From positions 241,501-305,500 of the forward strand of contig NZ_OCND01000005.1 of NCBI RefSeq assembly GCF_900215535.1: 64,000 nt of DNA, written 5' to 3'. This DNA is from Pseudoxanthomonas wuyuanensis (lineage in GTDB: Bacteria > Pseudomonadota > Gammaproteobacteria > Xanthomonadales > Xanthomonadaceae). The position numbers were made by a program, and so were the translations under genes. The notes under the pieces were generated by a model that made no database searches, was not told the origin of the DNA, and saw nothing but the letters and a program-made list of their open reading frames with translations. Below are positions 26,435 to 38,625 of this stretch, piece by piece. Positions within the stretch are counted from its first letter, which is position 1, and each line of letters starts with the position of its first letter.

Positions 26435-27976
26435 GTGACCTCACCCATCGTTCTGACTCCCGGTGCGGTAACGCTGGCGCAATGGCACGCCATCCACGCC
26501 GGCGCCGCGCTCGCACTGGATCCGGCCGCCGCTGAAGCGGTCGCGCGCAGCGCGCAGACCGTCGAGGCCATCGTCGCCCGCGGCGAGCCGGTCTACGGCA
26601 TCAATACCGGCTTCGGCAAGCTGGCCAGCGTGCGCATCGAGCGCGACGATCTGGAAACCCTGCAACGCAATATCGTGCTCTCGCATGCGGCCGGCGTCGG
26701 CGAGCCGATGCCCATCGCGGTGGTGCGGCTGATGATGGCGCTGAAGCTGGCCAGCCTGGCCCAGGGCGCCTCCGGCATCCGTCCGCAGACGCTGGCGCTG
26801 CTGGAAGCGATGCTGCAGCGCGATGTGATGCCGGTGGTGCCGGCGCAGGGTTCGGTCGGCGCCTCCGGCGATCTAGCGCCGTTGTCGCATCTGGCCACGG
26901 TGATGATCGGCGTCGGCGAAGCCTTTGTCGGCGGGCAACGGCTGCCCGCGGCCGAAGCGCTGCAGCGCGCCGGCCTGCAGCCGATCGTGCTGGGCGCGAA
27001 GGAAGGCCTGGCCTTGCTCAACGGCACCCAGTTCTCCACCGCCAATGCGCTGGCCGGGTTGTTCGCCATCGAAAACGTGTTCCAGGCCGCGCTGGTGGCC
27101 GGCGCCTTGTCGGTGGAAGCGGCCAAGGGGTCCGACACGCCGTTCGATCCGCGCATCCATGCGCTGCGCCGCCACCGCGGCCAGATCGACGCCGCCGCCG
27201 CGCTGCGCGAATTGATGCGCGGCTCGGCCATCCGCGCCTCCCACCTCAGCGGCGATACGCGCGTGCAGGATCCGTATTGCCTGCGCTGCCAGCCGCAGGT
27301 GATGGGCGCGGCGCTGGATGTGATGCGGCAGGCGGGGGCCACGCTGGCCGACGAGGCCAATGGCGTGTCCGACAATCCGCTGGTGTTCACCGACACCGGC
27401 GAGGCGCTGTCCGGCGGCAACTTCCATGCCGAGCCGGTCGCCTTTGCCGCCGACATGCTGGCGATGGCGGTCTGCGAGATCGGCTCGATCAGCGAGCGCC
27501 GCACCGCGATGCTGGTCGATCCGGCGCTGTCCGGACTGCCGGCGTTCCTGACCCCCAAGCCGGGCCTGAATTCGGGCTTCATGATCCCGCAGGTCACCGC
27601 CGCCGCGCTGGTTTCGGAAAACAAGCAGCGCGCCTATCCGGCCAGCGTCGATTCGATTCCCACCTCGGCCAACCAGGAAGACCATGTGTCGATGGCCGCG
27701 CACGGCGCACGCCGCTTGCTGGCGATGGCCGAGAATGCCGCCAATGTGATCGGCATCGAACTGCTGGCCGCCGCCCAGGGCTGCGACTTCCATGCGCCGC
27801 TGCGCTCCAGCGCCGCGCTGGAAGCGGCCCGCGCCCTGCTGCGCGCGCAGGTGCCCACCCTGCAGGACGACCGCTACTTCCATCCCGACATGACCGCGGC
27901 GGCGGATCTGGTGCGCTCCGGCGCGCTGGCCGACAGCGTGGGCCTGGCGTTGCCGGGCGTGGAACGACGCGCATGA
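26435..27976 (+). CDS. hutH: Histidine ammonia-lyase
   Basis: A 513-residue cytosolic enzyme that deaminates histidine to urocanate, the first step of histidine degradation. The self-forming MIO cofactor motif is [11 protein letters not shown] (about residues 144-154). [11 protein letters not shown] near residue 55 and GNFHAEPVA near 327 are family signatures. A GTG start at 26435 is chosen because of the clear ribosome site agaggga six bases upstream; the open frame extends further without one. hutU follows after 79 bases. Confidence 0.97.
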   Translation: MTSPIVLTPGAVTLAQWHAIHAGAALALDPAAAEAVARSAQTVEAIVARGEPVYGINTGFGKLASVRIERDDLETLQRNIVLSHAAGVGEPMPIAVVRLMMALKLASLAQGASGIRPQTLALLEAMLQRDVMPVVPAQGSVGASGDLAPLSHLATVMIGVGEAFVGGQRLPAAEALQRAGLQPIVLGAKEGLALLNGTQFSTANALAGLFAIENVFQAALVAGALSVEAAKGSDTPFDPRIHALRRHRGQIDAAAALRELMRGSAIRASHLSGDTRVQDPYCLRCQPQVMGAALDVMRQAGATLADEANGVSDNPLVFTDTGEALSGGNFHAEPVAFAADMLAMAVCEIGSISERRTAMLVDPALSGLPAFLTPKPGLNSGFMIPQVTAAALVSENKQRAYPASVDSIPTSANQEDHVSMAAHGARRLLAMAENAANVIGIELLAAAQGCDFHAPLRSSAALEAARALLRAQVPTLQDDRYFHPDMTAAADLVRSGALADSVGLALPGVERRA

Positions 27977-28055
27977 ACATCGGGCCGGCGCACCTGGCGC
28001 CAGCCGACCACCGTAATCCCGCACCGCTCGCATCCCACGCTACGAGGAACTCCGC

Positions 28056-29723
28056 ATGACCCGCCGCGATCCCAGCCGCGTCATCCACGCCCCCACCGGC
28101 ACCACGCTGAATGCCAAAAGCTGGCTGACCGAGGCGCCGCTGCGCATGCTGATGAACAACCTGCATCCGGACGTGGCCGAGCGGCCGGAGGAACTGGTGG
28201 TCTACGGCGGCATCGGCCGCGCCGCGCGCGACTGGGAGTCGTACGACAAAATCGTCGAAACGCTCAAGCGCCTGGAAGACGATCAGACCCTGCTGGTGCA
28301 ATCCGGCAAACCGGTCGGCGTATTCCGCACCCACGCCGATGCGCCGCGCGTGCTGATCGCCAACTCCAACCTGGTGCCGCGCTGGGCCAACTGGGATCAC
28401 TTCAACGAGTTGGACAAGAAGGGTCTGGCGATGTACGGGCAGATGACCGCCGGCAGCTGGATCTACATCGGCGCGCAGGGCATCGTCCAGGGCACCTACG
28501 AGACCTTCGTGGAGATGGGCCGCCAGCACTACAACGGCGATCTGGCAGGGCGCTGGCTGTTCACCGGCGGCCTCGGCGGCATGGGCGGGGCGCAGCCGTT
28601 GGCCGCGGTGATGGCCGGGGCCTCGTGCCTGGCGGTGGAATGCCGCAAGTCCAGCATCGACATGCGCCTGCGCACCGGCTACCTGGACACCTGGACCGAC
28701 AACCTGGATGAAGCGCTGCGCCTGATCGACGAATCCTGCGCGGCGAAGAAGCCGCTGTCGGTCGGCCTGCTGGGCAATGTCGCCGACGTGCTGGCCGAAC
28801 TGCTCGAGCGCGGCGTCAAACCGGATCTGCTGACCGACCAGACCTCCGCCCACGACCCGGTCAACGGCTACCTGCCGCAGGGCTGGACGGTCGAGCAGTG
28901 GGACGACAGGCGCGTATCCGCGCCGAAGGAAGTGGAGAAGGCCGCGCGCGCCTCGATGGCCAACCACATCCGCGCCATGCTCGGCTTCCACGCGCTCGGC
29001 GTGCCGACCGTGGACTACGGCAACAACCTTCGGCAGATGGCGCTGGAAGAAGGCGTGGCCAATGCCTTCGACTTCCCCGGTTTCGTGCCGGCCTACATCC
29101 GCCCGCTGTTCTGCCGCGGCGTCGGCCCGTTCCGCTGGGCCGCGCTGAGCGGCGATCCGGAAGACATCGCCAGGACCGACGCCAAGGTCAAGGAACTGAT
29201 TCCGGACGACCCGCACCTGCACCGCTGGCTGGACATGGCGCGCGAGAAGATCAAGTTCCAGGGCCTGCCCGCGCGGATCTGCTGGGTCGGCCTGGGCGAT
29301 CGCGACCGCCTGGGCCTGGCGTTCAACCAGATGGTCGCCAATGGCGAGCTGAAGGCGCCAGTGGTGATCGGCCGCGATCACCTGGACAGCGGCAGCGTGG
29401 CCTCGCCCAACCGCGAGACCGAGGCCATGCAGGATGGCTCCGATGCGGTGTCCGACTGGCCGCTGCTCAACGCCCTGCTCAACACCGCCTCCGGCGCCAC
29501 CTGGGTGTCGCTGCATCATGGCGGCGGCGTCGGCATGGGCTTCTCGCAGCATGCCGGCATGGTGATCGTCTGCGATGGCAGCGAAGCGGCCGCCAGGCGC
29601 ATCGCCCGCGTGCTGTGGAACGATCCGGCCAGCGGCGTGATGCGCCATGCCGATGCCGGCTACGGCATCGCCATCGAATGCGCCAGGGAAAAGGGACTGG
29701 ACCTGCCGGGCATTCTTGGCTGA
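28056..29723 (+). CDS. hutU: Urocanate hydratase
   Basis: A 555-residue cytosolic NAD-dependent enzyme that hydrates urocanate to imidazolone propionate. [29 protein letters not shown] (Gly-rich NAD-binding) and [17 protein letters not shown] (about residue 350) identify it. Length matches the family. A gaggaa ribosome site precedes the ATG. It is co-oriented with hutH. The later enzymes HutI and HutG/HutF are not in the window. Confidence 0.97.
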   Translation: MTRRDPSRVIHAPTGTTLNAKSWLTEAPLRMLMNNLHPDVAERPEELVVYGGIGRAARDWESYDKIVETLKRLEDDQTLLVQSGKPVGVFRTHADAPRVLIANSNLVPRWANWDHFNELDKKGLAMYGQMTAGSWIYIGAQGIVQGTYETFVEMGRQHYNGDLAGRWLFTGGLGGMGGAQPLAAVMAGASCLAVECRKSSIDMRLRTGYLDTWTDNLDEALRLIDESCAAKKPLSVGLLGNVADVLAELLERGVKPDLLTDQTSAHDPVNGYLPQGWTVEQWDDRRVSAPKEVEKAARASMANHIRAMLGFHALGVPTVDYGNNLRQMALEEGVANAFDFPGFVPAYIRPLFCRGVGPFRWAALSGDPEDIARTDAKVKELIPDDPHLHRWLDMAREKIKFQGLPARICWVGLGDRDRLGLAFNQMVANGELKAPVVIGRDHLDSGSVASPNRETEAMQDGSDAVSDWPLLNALLNTASGATWVSLHHGGGVGMGFSQHAGMVIVCDGSEAAARRIARVLWNDPASGVMRHADAGYGIAIECAREKGLDLPGILG

Positions 29724-29795
29724 GGCCGATGCGCTCATGCCGCGCGGGATGACTCGAAGTCTTTCGTTCGGGCGACGCGATTGGCGTGCCTGGAT

Positions 29796-29801
29796 TATGC
29801 T
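29796..29801 (+). promoter_or_regulatory. Candidate -10 box close to the YgjP-like start
   Basis: TATGCT ends six bases before the ATG at 29808 with no Shine-Dalgarno between, again suggesting a leaderless message. Confidence 0.3.
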
Positions 29802-29807
29802 GTCGGC

Positions 29808-30593
29808 ATGTCCCTGCGCCTTTTTCGCCTGCGCCCGCCGCCGCGCCCTGTCGAGCGCGATACCGTGTCGCTGGCGCTGGAAGGACTGGGCGAAATCAGC
29901 ATCCAGCGCGTACGCGACCCGCGCGCCAAACGGCTCAAGCTCAGCGTCGACGAGCGCGGCGCCCGGCTGACCCTGCCGGCGCGCGCCAGCCTGGTGTCCG
30001 GCGAACGTTTCCTGCACCAGCATCGCCACTGGCTGGCGGCACAATTGGCCAAGCTGCGTCCTGCCGACGATCTGCCGGCGTTGCTGCGCGGACAGACCGC
30101 AGCGTTACCGTTGCGCGGCCAATCGCTGCCGCTGCACTGGCAGGAAGGCCGCTACGCGAACCTGGCACAGGACGACGCCGGCCTGCATTTCCAGCTGCCC
30201 GCCCGCGCCAGCGACGCAACGATGCGGCGCACGCTGCGCAATTTCTACGAGGCCCAGGCGCGCGCCGATGTCGGCCGCTGGCTGCCGAAGTACCTGCCCG
30301 GTCTGCCGCGCGCGCCTGCGCGGCTGCGGCTGAAGATCATGTCCTCGCAATGGGGCTCGCTGAGTCCGGACGGATCGATGGCGCTGGATCTGGCGCTGGT
30401 GCTGGGTCGCGCTTCGGCGTTCGAATACGTATTGGTGCACGAGCTCTGCCACCTGATCCAGGCCAATCATTCCCCGGCGTTCTGGCGCGAGGTCGAGGCG
30501 CGCTTCCCGGCCTGGCAGGACGAACGCGATTATTTCCACGCCGAAGGCCGGCGGTTGAAGTCCACGCTGCATCGGCTGCTGTCGGCGGAGTGA
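29808..30593 (+). CDS. YgjP-like (DUF45/M48-type) metallopeptidase domain protein
   Basis: A 261-residue protein. The C-terminal half holds the zinc motif VLVHELCHLIQANHSPAFW (HExxH near residue 207, third His in NHSPAFW), preceded by SSQWGSLSPDGSMALDLAL. These are the hallmarks of the YgjP/DUF45 family. The N-terminal RDPRAKRLKLSVDERG segment is also typical. Members are predicted metal-dependent hydrolases of unknown substrate. The start at 29808 is preferred; 29781 would add nine residues. Confidence 0.85.
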   Translation: MSLRLFRLRPPPRPVERDTVSLALEGLGEISIQRVRDPRAKRLKLSVDERGARLTLPARASLVSGERFLHQHRHWLAAQLAKLRPADDLPALLRGQTAALPLRGQSLPLHWQEGRYANLAQDDAGLHFQLPARASDATMRRTLRNFYEAQARADVGRWLPKYLPGLPRAPARLRLKIMSSQWGSLSPDGSMALDLALVLGRASAFEYVLVHELCHLIQANHSPAFWREVEARFPAWQDERDYFHAEGRRLKSTLHRLLSAE

Positions 30594-30621
30594 TCGCGAC
30601 GCGCGGCGCTTATGCGCCCTT

Positions 30622-30698
30622 GTGGGAGCGACGTCAGTCGCGGCCGGACATCGGCAAATTCTTCCTCGGCGGCACGTCGCGACTCACGTCGCTCCCAC
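30622..30698. repeat. REP-like inverted repeat pair 1
   Basis: GTGGGAGCGACGTCAGTCGC begins at 30622. Its near-exact reverse complement (one difference) ends at 30698, with about 35 bases between. The same unit occurs at 52311-52446 and 58657-58786. These are Xanthomonadaceae/Pseudomonas-type REP sequences arranged head-to-head. No REP-associated transposase is in the window. Confidence 0.85.
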
Positions 30699-30730
30699 GC
30701 GCCAAGACCGCGTAGGGCCGGGGCCTGGCC

Positions 30731-31576
30731 CTACGCGAGGAAATCGCCGATGGCTGCGGCGACTGCGGCCGGGTCTTCCATGTGCAGGTGGTGGGTGCCG
30801 GTAATGACCCGCAACTGGCCCCGAGGCAGGCGGGCGACGCGCGCGCTGCGCAGCGGTTCGGGGAAATACGGCTGCGGCGGATCGGCGTAGATCACCCGGG
30901 TCGGGCAATCGATGCCGGCGACCAGGTCGTCGATCTGCGCTTCGCTGAGCCGCTGTGGGGTGGGCAGGGTCAGGCGCGGATCGCTGCTCCAGACATAGCC
31001 GCCATCCACCGCTTTCACGCCGCGCTCGACCAGCAACCGCGCGGCCGCTTCGCTGAGCTGGTTGGCGACCATGCGCGCGCGCACCGGCGCCGAGAGATCG
31101 GCGAACACGCGCAGCTTCTTGCCCGGCAGCGCGCGGGCGGCGGCGATGGCCTCGCGCCAGCGTGCCGCGGTGCGCGCTTCGGTTTCCGACAGCGCTCCCA
31201 ACGCCTCGATGGCGACCAGCCTGTCGATGCGCTGTGGCGAGGACGCGGCGATCAGGCTGGCGATGCCGGCGCCCATCGAATGGCCCAGCAGCGAAAACCG
31301 CTGCCAACCCAGCGCATCGGCCACGTCCAGCACCGCATTGACCGCCACGCCGCTGGTGTATTCGGCGCCGGCCGGCAGATGCGCGCTGCGGCCATGCCCG
31401 GGCAGATCCAGCAGCACCAGGTCCAGGCCGGCCAGGTACGGCGCCAGCGGCACGAAGCTGGCGGCGTTGTCCAGCCAGCCATGCAGGGCCAGCACCTTGC
31501 GGCCTCCGGTGCCGCCTGCGCGCAATGCGCTGACGCGTCCCAGCGCAATATCGAACGCTGCCTCGTCCAGCTTCAA
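30731..31576 (-). CDS. Alpha/beta-hydrolase
   Basis: A 281-residue hydrolase of the alpha/beta fold. Oxyanion region LHGWLDNAAS (about residue 30), nucleophile elbow GHSMGAG (Ser near 99), acid near VIYADPP and the catalytic His in GTHHLHMEDP (about 263). The best start is a TTG at 31576 overlapping the hemH stop by four bases (TTGA), which implies translational coupling. No in-frame ATG exists near the family start. It resembles small carboxylesterases; the substrate is unknown. Confidence 0.85.
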   Translation of the reverse strand: MKLDEAAFDIALGRVSALRAGGTGGRKVLALHGWLDNAASFVPLAPYLAGLDLVLLDLPGHGRSAHLPAGAEYTSGVAVNAVLDVADALGWQRFSLLGHSMGAGIASLIAASSPQRIDRLVAIEALGALSETEARTAARWREAIAAARALPGKKLRVFADLSAPVRARMVANQLSEAAARLLVERGVKAVDGGYVWSSDPRLTLPTPQRLSEAQIDDLVAGIDCPTRVIYADPPQPYFPEPLRSARVARLPRGQLRVITGTHHLHMEDPAAVAAAIGDFLA

Positions 31577-32535
31577 GCGGCCGGTCCCACGCTGCGCCGC
31601 ACCAGCGACGCCAGCGCGTCGGCATGGGCAGGCGCATCGTTCAGGCAAGGGATGTAACGCAGCTGGCCGCCGCGCGCGGAAAACCGTTCGACCAGACCGA
31701 TGCCGATTTCCTCCAGCGTCTCCAGGCAATCGACCGCAAATCCCGGGCAGACCACATCGACCTGGCGCAACCCGCGCGCGGCCAACGCATCCAGCGTGCT
31801 GTCGGTGGCCGGCTCCAGCCATTTTTCCTTGCCGAAGCGCGACTGGTAACTCAGCGTCCACTGATCCTCGCGCAGGCCCAGCGCCGCGGCAATCGCACGG
31901 GTGCTGGCTTGGCAACGCTGCGGGTACGGGTCGCCGCCGTCGGCGATCCGCTGCGGCAGGCCGTGGTACGAAAACAGCAGGTGCTCGCCGGTGCCGTTGC
32001 GCTGGCGCCACAGCCGGACCGCGTCGGCCACCGCCGCTACCCAGCCCGGGTCGACCGCATAGTCCTCGATGAAGATCACGTCGAATCCCTGCGCCTCGCG
32101 CGCCAGCACATCGGTGACCGAGGCGGTGGTGGTGGTCGAATACTGCGGGTACAGCGGCAGCACCACCAGCCGGCGGACGCCCTGTTCGCGCAGTTGCCGC
32201 AAGACGGTCGGCAGCGACGGCTGGCCATAGCGCATCGCATCGGCGACCTGCCATTGCGGCAACCGCGCCTGCAGCGCCTGCGCCAGCCGATGGGTATGGA
32301 CCGCCAGCGGCGAGCCTTCCGGCAGCCAGATCTGCGCATATTTTTCCGCCGCGCGCGGCCCGCGCAGCGGCAGGATCAGAAAATGCAGCAACGGGCACCA
32401 CAGCCAGCGGGTCAGCTGGACCACGCGGCGATCGTGCAGGAACTCGGCAAGGTAGCGGCGCACCGCTGACGCAGTGGGCGCGTCCGGCGTGCCTAGATTG
32501 ACCGCGATCAACGCGGTGTTGGGGGCGTCGGGCAT
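31573..32535 (-). CDS. hemH: Ferrochelatase
   Basis: A 320-residue enzyme inserting ferrous iron into protoporphyrin IX, the last step of haem synthesis. Catalytic LLFSYHGLPQR (His near residue 193), the family signature VLPLYPQYSTTT (about 124) and the acidic site near CLETLEEIGI are present. ATG 32535 gives the normal length, and a -10-like CAGAAT ends six bases upstream on the minus strand. The downstream hydrolase overlaps by four bases. Confidence 0.96.
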   Translation of the reverse strand: MPDAPNTALIAVNLGTPDAPTASAVRRYLAEFLHDRRVVQLTRWLWCPLLHFLILPLRGPRAAEKYAQIWLPEGSPLAVHTHRLAQALQARLPQWQVADAMRYGQPSLPTVLRQLREQGVRRLVVLPLYPQYSTTTTASVTDVLAREAQGFDVIFIEDYAVDPGWVAAVADAVRLWRQRNGTGEHLLFSYHGLPQRIADGGDPYPQRCQASTRAIAAALGLREDQWTLSYQSRFGKEKWLEPATDSTLDALAARGLRQVDVVCPGFAVDCLETLEEIGIGLVERFSARGGQLRYIPCLNDAPAHADALASLVRRSVGPAA

Positions 32536-32745
32536 GGGCGTATTCTGACAGACGCGCCCGCCATCAAGCGGGCTGGCGCCATCGAACCAAGCCATCGGAT
32601 GCCACGGCGCCGGCTATCGCGGCAACTTCGCCGGCCGGGGCCTGCGCTGCCGCAGCAAGCCGGTCGCCTCAGCGCCGATTCATCCGCCGGCGCCTAAAAC
32701 AACGCGTTACGGCAAACTGCTGCCAATCCGCATTCGGAGACTTCC

Positions 32746-33606
32746 ATGACCCGTTCCCGCCGCCTGATCCTGCTGCCTGCCGCTACGCTGCTGGCTGCAT
32801 CGCTGTTCGCCGGCCTGGCCCTGGCCGGGCCCAAGGAGGATGAGCGCGCCACCAACGCGGTGCGCGTGCTTACGGAAATCCAGAAGATTCCCGAACAGGG
32901 CATCCCCGACAAGCTGCTGGACGAAGGCCGCGCCATCGTCGTCATCCCCGACACGCTGAAGGCCGGCCTGGTGTTCGGCGGCCGCCGCGGCCACGGTCTG
33001 ATGTCGGTCAAGAATCCCGACGGCGCGTGGTCGCAACCGGTGTTCATCAAGCTCACCGGCGGCAGCATCGGCTTCCAGGCCGGCGTGCAGTCGTCCGACG
33101 TGGTGCTGGTGTTCCGCAACGACCGCAACCTGGACAACATCGTCAACGGCAAGTTCACCCTGGGCGCCGATGCCGGGGTGGCCGCCGGCCCGGTCGGCCG
33201 CAACGCTTCGGCCTCCACCGATGGCCAGCTGAAGGCGGAAATCTGGTCATGGTCGCGCGCGCGCGGCCTGTTCGCCGGCGTCGCCCTGGATGGCGCCGTG
33301 TTGCAGATCGATGACGACGCCAATGTTGCCGTCTACGGCAGCGCCGCCACCCCGCGCGCGATTTTCGAGGGCCGTGCCGGCTATCCGTCCGATGCGGTGG
33401 TCGGCTTCCGCGACCAGTTGGAGGAAGCCACGATGATTGCGCGTTCGGCCCGCGGCACCAGTGCGCCGGCCGCGCGCGCTGCGCCTCCGGTCCACATCGA
33501 GCCCGCGCAGACCGCGCCGCCGGCCGAACCGGCCCCGCAGACGCAGGGTTTCCAGCCGGTCGGCGACGACGAAGTGCGCAGCGAGCCGCTGGATACCACG
33601 CCGTAA
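32746..33606 (+). CDS. Secreted SYLF-domain (DUF500/Ysc84-type) lipid-binding protein
   Basis: A 286-residue protein. A signal peptide (ATLLAASLFAGLALA) is followed by the SYLF domain (about residues 35-220), with IPDKLLDEGRAIVVIP, FGGRRGHGLMS and GGSIGFQAGVQSSDVVLVF. The C-terminus (about 235-286) is Pro/Ala-rich and probably disordered. SYLF proteins bind phospholipids; bacterial members are periplasmic with unclear roles. GGAGA lies before the ATG. Confidence 0.9.
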   Translation: MTRSRRLILLPAATLLAASLFAGLALAGPKEDERATNAVRVLTEIQKIPEQGIPDKLLDEGRAIVVIPDTLKAGLVFGGRRGHGLMSVKNPDGAWSQPVFIKLTGGSIGFQAGVQSSDVVLVFRNDRNLDNIVNGKFTLGADAGVAAGPVGRNASASTDGQLKAEIWSWSRARGLFAGVALDGAVLQIDDDANVAVYGSAATPRAIFEGRAGYPSDAVVGFRDQLEEATMIARSARGTSAPAARAAPPVHIEPAQTAPPAEPAPQTQGFQPVGDDEVRSEPLDTTP

Positions 33607-33710
33607 GTGCCGCCTGAACGCCGAATGCGGTCCGGGTCCGCGATGGAAGACACGCGCCGGACCGCCAGCTGCGCTATCCTGAGCATCCTTTCCTTTCCTG
33701 CGAGCACACC

Positions 33711-33935
33711 ATGGGCGGTTTGAGCATCTGGCATTGGATCATCGTGCTGGTGGTCGTGCTGCTGGTCTTCGGAACCAAGCGCCTGCGCAACGCCGGGCAG
33801 GACCTGGGCGAGGCCGTGAAGGGATTCAAGAAGGGCATGAAGGACGAAGACAAGCCGGCCGGCCAGCTGGACGATCAGTCCCGCAGCGACGAAACCAGCA
33901 GCGCATCGAAAGAGCGCGACCGCGACGCCAACTGA
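33711..33935 (+). CDS. tatA: Sec-independent protein translocase TatA
   Basis: A 74-residue subunit of the twin-arginine translocase; it polymerises to form the passage for folded proteins. The N-terminal membrane helix ([20 protein letters not shown]), the [14 protein letters not shown] hinge and amphipathic helix, and the [11 protein letters not shown] charged segment are all present. First gene of tatABC. Confidence 0.96.
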   Translation: MGGLSIWHWIIVLVVVLLVFGTKRLRNAGQDLGEAVKGFKKGMKDEDKPAGQLDDQSRSDETSSASKERDRDAN

Positions 33936-33985
33936 TCGTGCGGCGTGAGCTGCGCGTGCCGCGTTAGCAGGGGCTGTTAGCCGTC

Positions 33986-34378
33986 ATGTTCGATCTGGGT
34001 TTCAGCGAACTGCTGATTGTCGCCGTTGTCGCATTGGTCGTGCTCGGCCCCGAGCGGCTGCCGAAGGCTGCGCGTTTCGTCGGCCTGTGGGTACGCCGCG
34101 CGCGCTCGCAATGGGACTCGGTCAAGAGCGAGCTGGAACGCGACCTGGCCGCCGAGGAGCTCAAGCGCAACCTGAAAAGCGCCCAGGACGCGCTGCGCGA
34201 TACCGAACAGCAGATCCGCGACAGCGGCCAGCAGGCGCGGCGCGAATTCGACGAGATCCGCGCCTCGGTGCAGGACAAGCCGGCGCCGGATGCGGATGCC
34301 GGCGCGGCGCCGCCCGCGGACCCGGAATCGCAGGACCAACCCCAGGATGGACAGGGCGATGAACCGCGCAACCCCTGA
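33986..34378 (+). CDS. tatB: Sec-independent protein translocase TatB
   Basis: A 130-residue membrane protein that, with TatC, recognises twin-arginine signal peptides. MFDLGFSELLIVAVVALVVL is the membrane helix, followed by GPERLPKAARFVG and a long charged amphipathic helix. The C-terminus (about 95-130) is Ala/Pro/Asp-rich. Its 3' end overlaps tatC by 20 bases. Confidence 0.96.
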   Translation: MFDLGFSELLIVAVVALVVLGPERLPKAARFVGLWVRRARSQWDSVKSELERDLAAEELKRNLKSAQDALRDTEQQIRDSGQQARREFDEIRASVQDKPAPDADAGAAPPADPESQDQPQDGQGDEPRNP

Positions 34379-35120
34379 GCACGACAGCGAAAGCACGCTG
34401 ATCGATCACCTGATCGAATTGCGCTCGCGGCTGGTGCGCGGACTGATCGGCGTCGGCGTGGCGCTGGCGGCGCTGCTGCCGTTCACCACCCGCATCTACA
34501 ACTGGCTGGCCGAACCGCTGATCGCGCGGCTGCCGGCCGGCGAGACTTTCATTGCGATGAACCCGGCCGGCGCGTTCTTCGCCCCGGTCAAGCTGACCTT
34601 CTTCGTGGCGCTGTTCGCGGCCGCACCGTGGCTGCTGTACCAGGCCTGGGCGTTCGTGGCGCCGGGGCTGTACCAGCGCGAACGCAAGCTGGCCATGCCG
34701 CTGCTGGCCTCGGCAATCAGCCTGTTCTACATCGGCTGCGCGTTCGCGTATTTCCTGGTGCTGCCGATGGTGTTCAACTTCCTGACCACCTTCAAGCCCG
34801 ACGTCATCGCCATCACCCCCGATGCCGGTTCGTACCTGGATTTCGTGCTGGTGATCTTCCTGGCCTTCGGCATCAGCTTCGAACTGCCGGTGGCGCTGGT
34901 GATCCTGGTCCTGCTGGGCTGGGTCACGCCGCAGCAGCTGCGCGAGTCGCGCGGCTACGCCATCGTCGGCGTGTTCGTGCTGGCTGCCATCATCACGCCG
35001 CCGGACGTCATCTCGCAGCTGATGCTGGCCATCCCGATGTGCCTGCTGTACGAGGCCGGCATCATCGTCGGCAGCTGGCTGAAGAAGTCGGTCGAAGACG
35101 AAACCGCCGAACCGCGCTAG
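34359..35120 (+). CDS. tatC: Sec-independent protein translocase TatC
   Basis: A 253-residue inner-membrane protein with six membrane segments that forms the Tat receptor. LIDHLIELRSRLVRG is the TatC N-terminal signature. FYIGCAFAYFLVLPMVFNF and FLAFGISFELPVALV fit helices 3 and 4. The ATG at 34359 lies inside the end of tatB; an ATG at 34347 is also possible. Completes a standard tatABC operon. Confidence 0.96.
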   Translation: MNRATPEHDSESTLIDHLIELRSRLVRGLIGVGVALAALLPFTTRIYNWLAEPLIARLPAGETFIAMNPAGAFFAPVKLTFFVALFAAAPWLLYQAWAFVAPGLYQRERKLAMPLLASAISLFYIGCAFAYFLVLPMVFNFLTTFKPDVIAITPDAGSYLDFVLVIFLAFGISFELPVALVILVLLGWVTPQQLRESRGYAIVGVFVLAAIITPPDVISQLMLAIPMCLLYEAGIIVGSWLKKSVEDETAEPR

Positions 35121-35130
35121 CGCGGTCCGT

Positions 35131-36009
35131 TCACACCTCGATCCGCGACGGCGCGGATGCGGCGACGGAGGTATCGGCACCGGCCAGCATCTGCCGCCAG
35201 GCGGTGTACATGGCGCCGGCCAGCACCGGCATCAGCACCGCCATCAGCAGCAGCTGCCACACCAGCAACGCCAGCGTCGCCCCGCCGATCAGCTGGACCA
35301 GCGAGGTCAGCAGCAGCAGGCCCAGGGTGATCGCGAAGATGGCGATGCCGGCCAGCAGGTAGAACACCAGCATCGCGGTCCAGTTGCGCGCACAGGCGCG
35401 CAGGCTGGTGCGCATCGCCGTCCACGCCTGGGCGCCGGAAAACACGATCTGCGGCGCGGCGACGAAGGTCATCCACTTCACCGCCACGAAGGTCAGCGCC
35501 ACCAGCAACAGCCACAGCAGCAGGCGGCCGGCCGGCAGTTCCTCGACCAGCGACGGATCCGGCTGCCCGCCGGCTTCAGCGATGGCCTGCATCTGCATCC
35601 AGACATCGGCCAGCTGCTTGAGCTGATCGGTGCCGACCATCGCCAGCAGCAGCGCGCCCAGCACGATACCGGCGGCGACCTGCGGCAGCAGCGTGGCCAG
35701 CAGCTTCGGCGCATGCCCGTCGCGCAGGCCCTGCAGCAGGTTGGACGGCAGCGGCGGGCGGCCGTGATCGACTTCGCGCACCGCCCAGATCATGCCGGCG
35801 AACAGCAGCGGGCCGGCCAGCACCAACAGGAACTGCATCGCCATCAGCATCGGCGGCGCCAGCACCGCGACCAGCATCAGCAGCAGCGACAGCAGCCCCC
35901 ACAGCATGCCCAGCATGCCCAGCCCGACCGGCGCCCTGCGCAGCAGCGCAAAGCCGGCCAGCAGCCATTCCGCACCGGCACTGGCCGGTACCTTGTTGAT
36001 GTTCGACAT
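35131..36009 (-). CDS. BPSS1780-like multi-pass membrane protein
   Basis: A 292-residue protein with about seven hydrophobic segments. The beginning VPASAGAEWLLAGFALLRRAP is typical of the BPSS1780 membrane family. FSGAQAWTAMRTSLRACARNW lies between segments near residue 200. No enzymatic motif is seen. Convergent with tatC (11-base gap). Function unknown. Confidence 0.75.
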   Translation of the reverse strand: MSNINKVPASAGAEWLLAGFALLRRAPVGLGMLGMLWGLLSLLLMLVAVLAPPMLMAMQFLLVLAGPLLFAGMIWAVREVDHGRPPLPSNLLQGLRDGHAPKLLATLLPQVAAGIVLGALLLAMVGTDQLKQLADVWMQMQAIAEAGGQPDPSLVEELPAGRLLLWLLLVALTFVAVKWMTFVAAPQIVFSGAQAWTAMRTSLRACARNWTAMLVFYLLAGIAIFAITLGLLLLTSLVQLIGGATLALLVWQLLLMAVLMPVLAGAMYTAWRQMLAGADTSVAASAPSRIEV

Positions 36010-36035
36010 TACGGTTTCCGAAGTGGGGACGCGGG

Positions 36036-36760
36036 TCAGCGCGAATGCAGGCCGCGTGCGTGCCTGACGAAACGCCGCAATAGTTTGCGGGCTTGCGGCG
36101 CCGCCGTCACGTCGCGGGCGATGGTGGCCGGGCAGCGGCCTTCCCGGCGCAGGTGCTCCTGCCGCGCCAGCACATAGCCGCGCATGTGGTGGGTGGCGAA
36201 TTCCGGGTGAAACTGAACGCCCCAGGCGCGGTCGCGCCAGCGGAAGGCGTGGCAGTTGTCCTGTTCGGACCGGGCCAGCACGGTGGCGCCCTCGGGCGCG
36301 CGCAGCACGGTCTGCACATGGGTGGCATGGGCGGCGAACTTCAGCGGCATGCCGGAGAACAGCGGATCCTCGCCGGCATGCGGATGCAGATCGATGTGCA
36401 CGGTGCCCGATTCGCGCCCGGCCGGGTTGTCGGCGACCTCGCCGCCCAGCGCATGCGCCAGCAGCTGATGGCCGTAGCAGATGCCCAGCAGCGACACCCC
36501 TTCGTGGGCGGCATCGCGCAGCCAGTCGGCCGAGCGTTCGCTCCAGTCGGCGCGGTCGGTGACCATCGCCGCCGAGCCGCTGACGATGACCCCGGCAAAC
36601 CCTTCGCGGCGCGGCAGCGGGTCGCCGCGTTCGACATTGGCCACCACGGTTTCGTCGGCCTCCAGCCCGGCGGCGACCCGGATCCAGTGCGGAAAACCGC
36701 CATAGCGGCGCATCGACGGCACCGGCTGGCCGGTTTCGACAATCAGGAAGGGCGCGTACT

Positions 36761-36764
<4 letters not shown>
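36036..36764 (-). CDS. Class I glutamine amidotransferase-like protein (YfeJ/GuaA-type)
   Basis: A 242-residue single-domain glutaminase. The nucleophile elbow is LLGICYGHQLLAHALGG (Cys near residue 96) and the catalytic His-x-Glu is GVQFHPEF (about 185-190). No synthetase partner domain is attached. Such stand-alone domains often act on glutamyl compounds, but the substrate cannot be predicted. The ATG overlaps the stop of the GspE-type gene by four bases, so both are on one message. Confidence 0.88.
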
Positions 36765-38584
<1,820 letters not shown>

Positions 38585-38625
38585 TTCAGGCGCCTGTTGC
38601 GCGGAAGTCCCCGCAAGTCGGCCGG

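Noticed and set aside
30684-31637. Alternative long frames overlapping the hydrolase and hemH genes
   Set aside because: Arg/Gly/Ala-rich shadows of the true genes, which carry GHSMGAG and LLFSYHGLPQR in their own frames.
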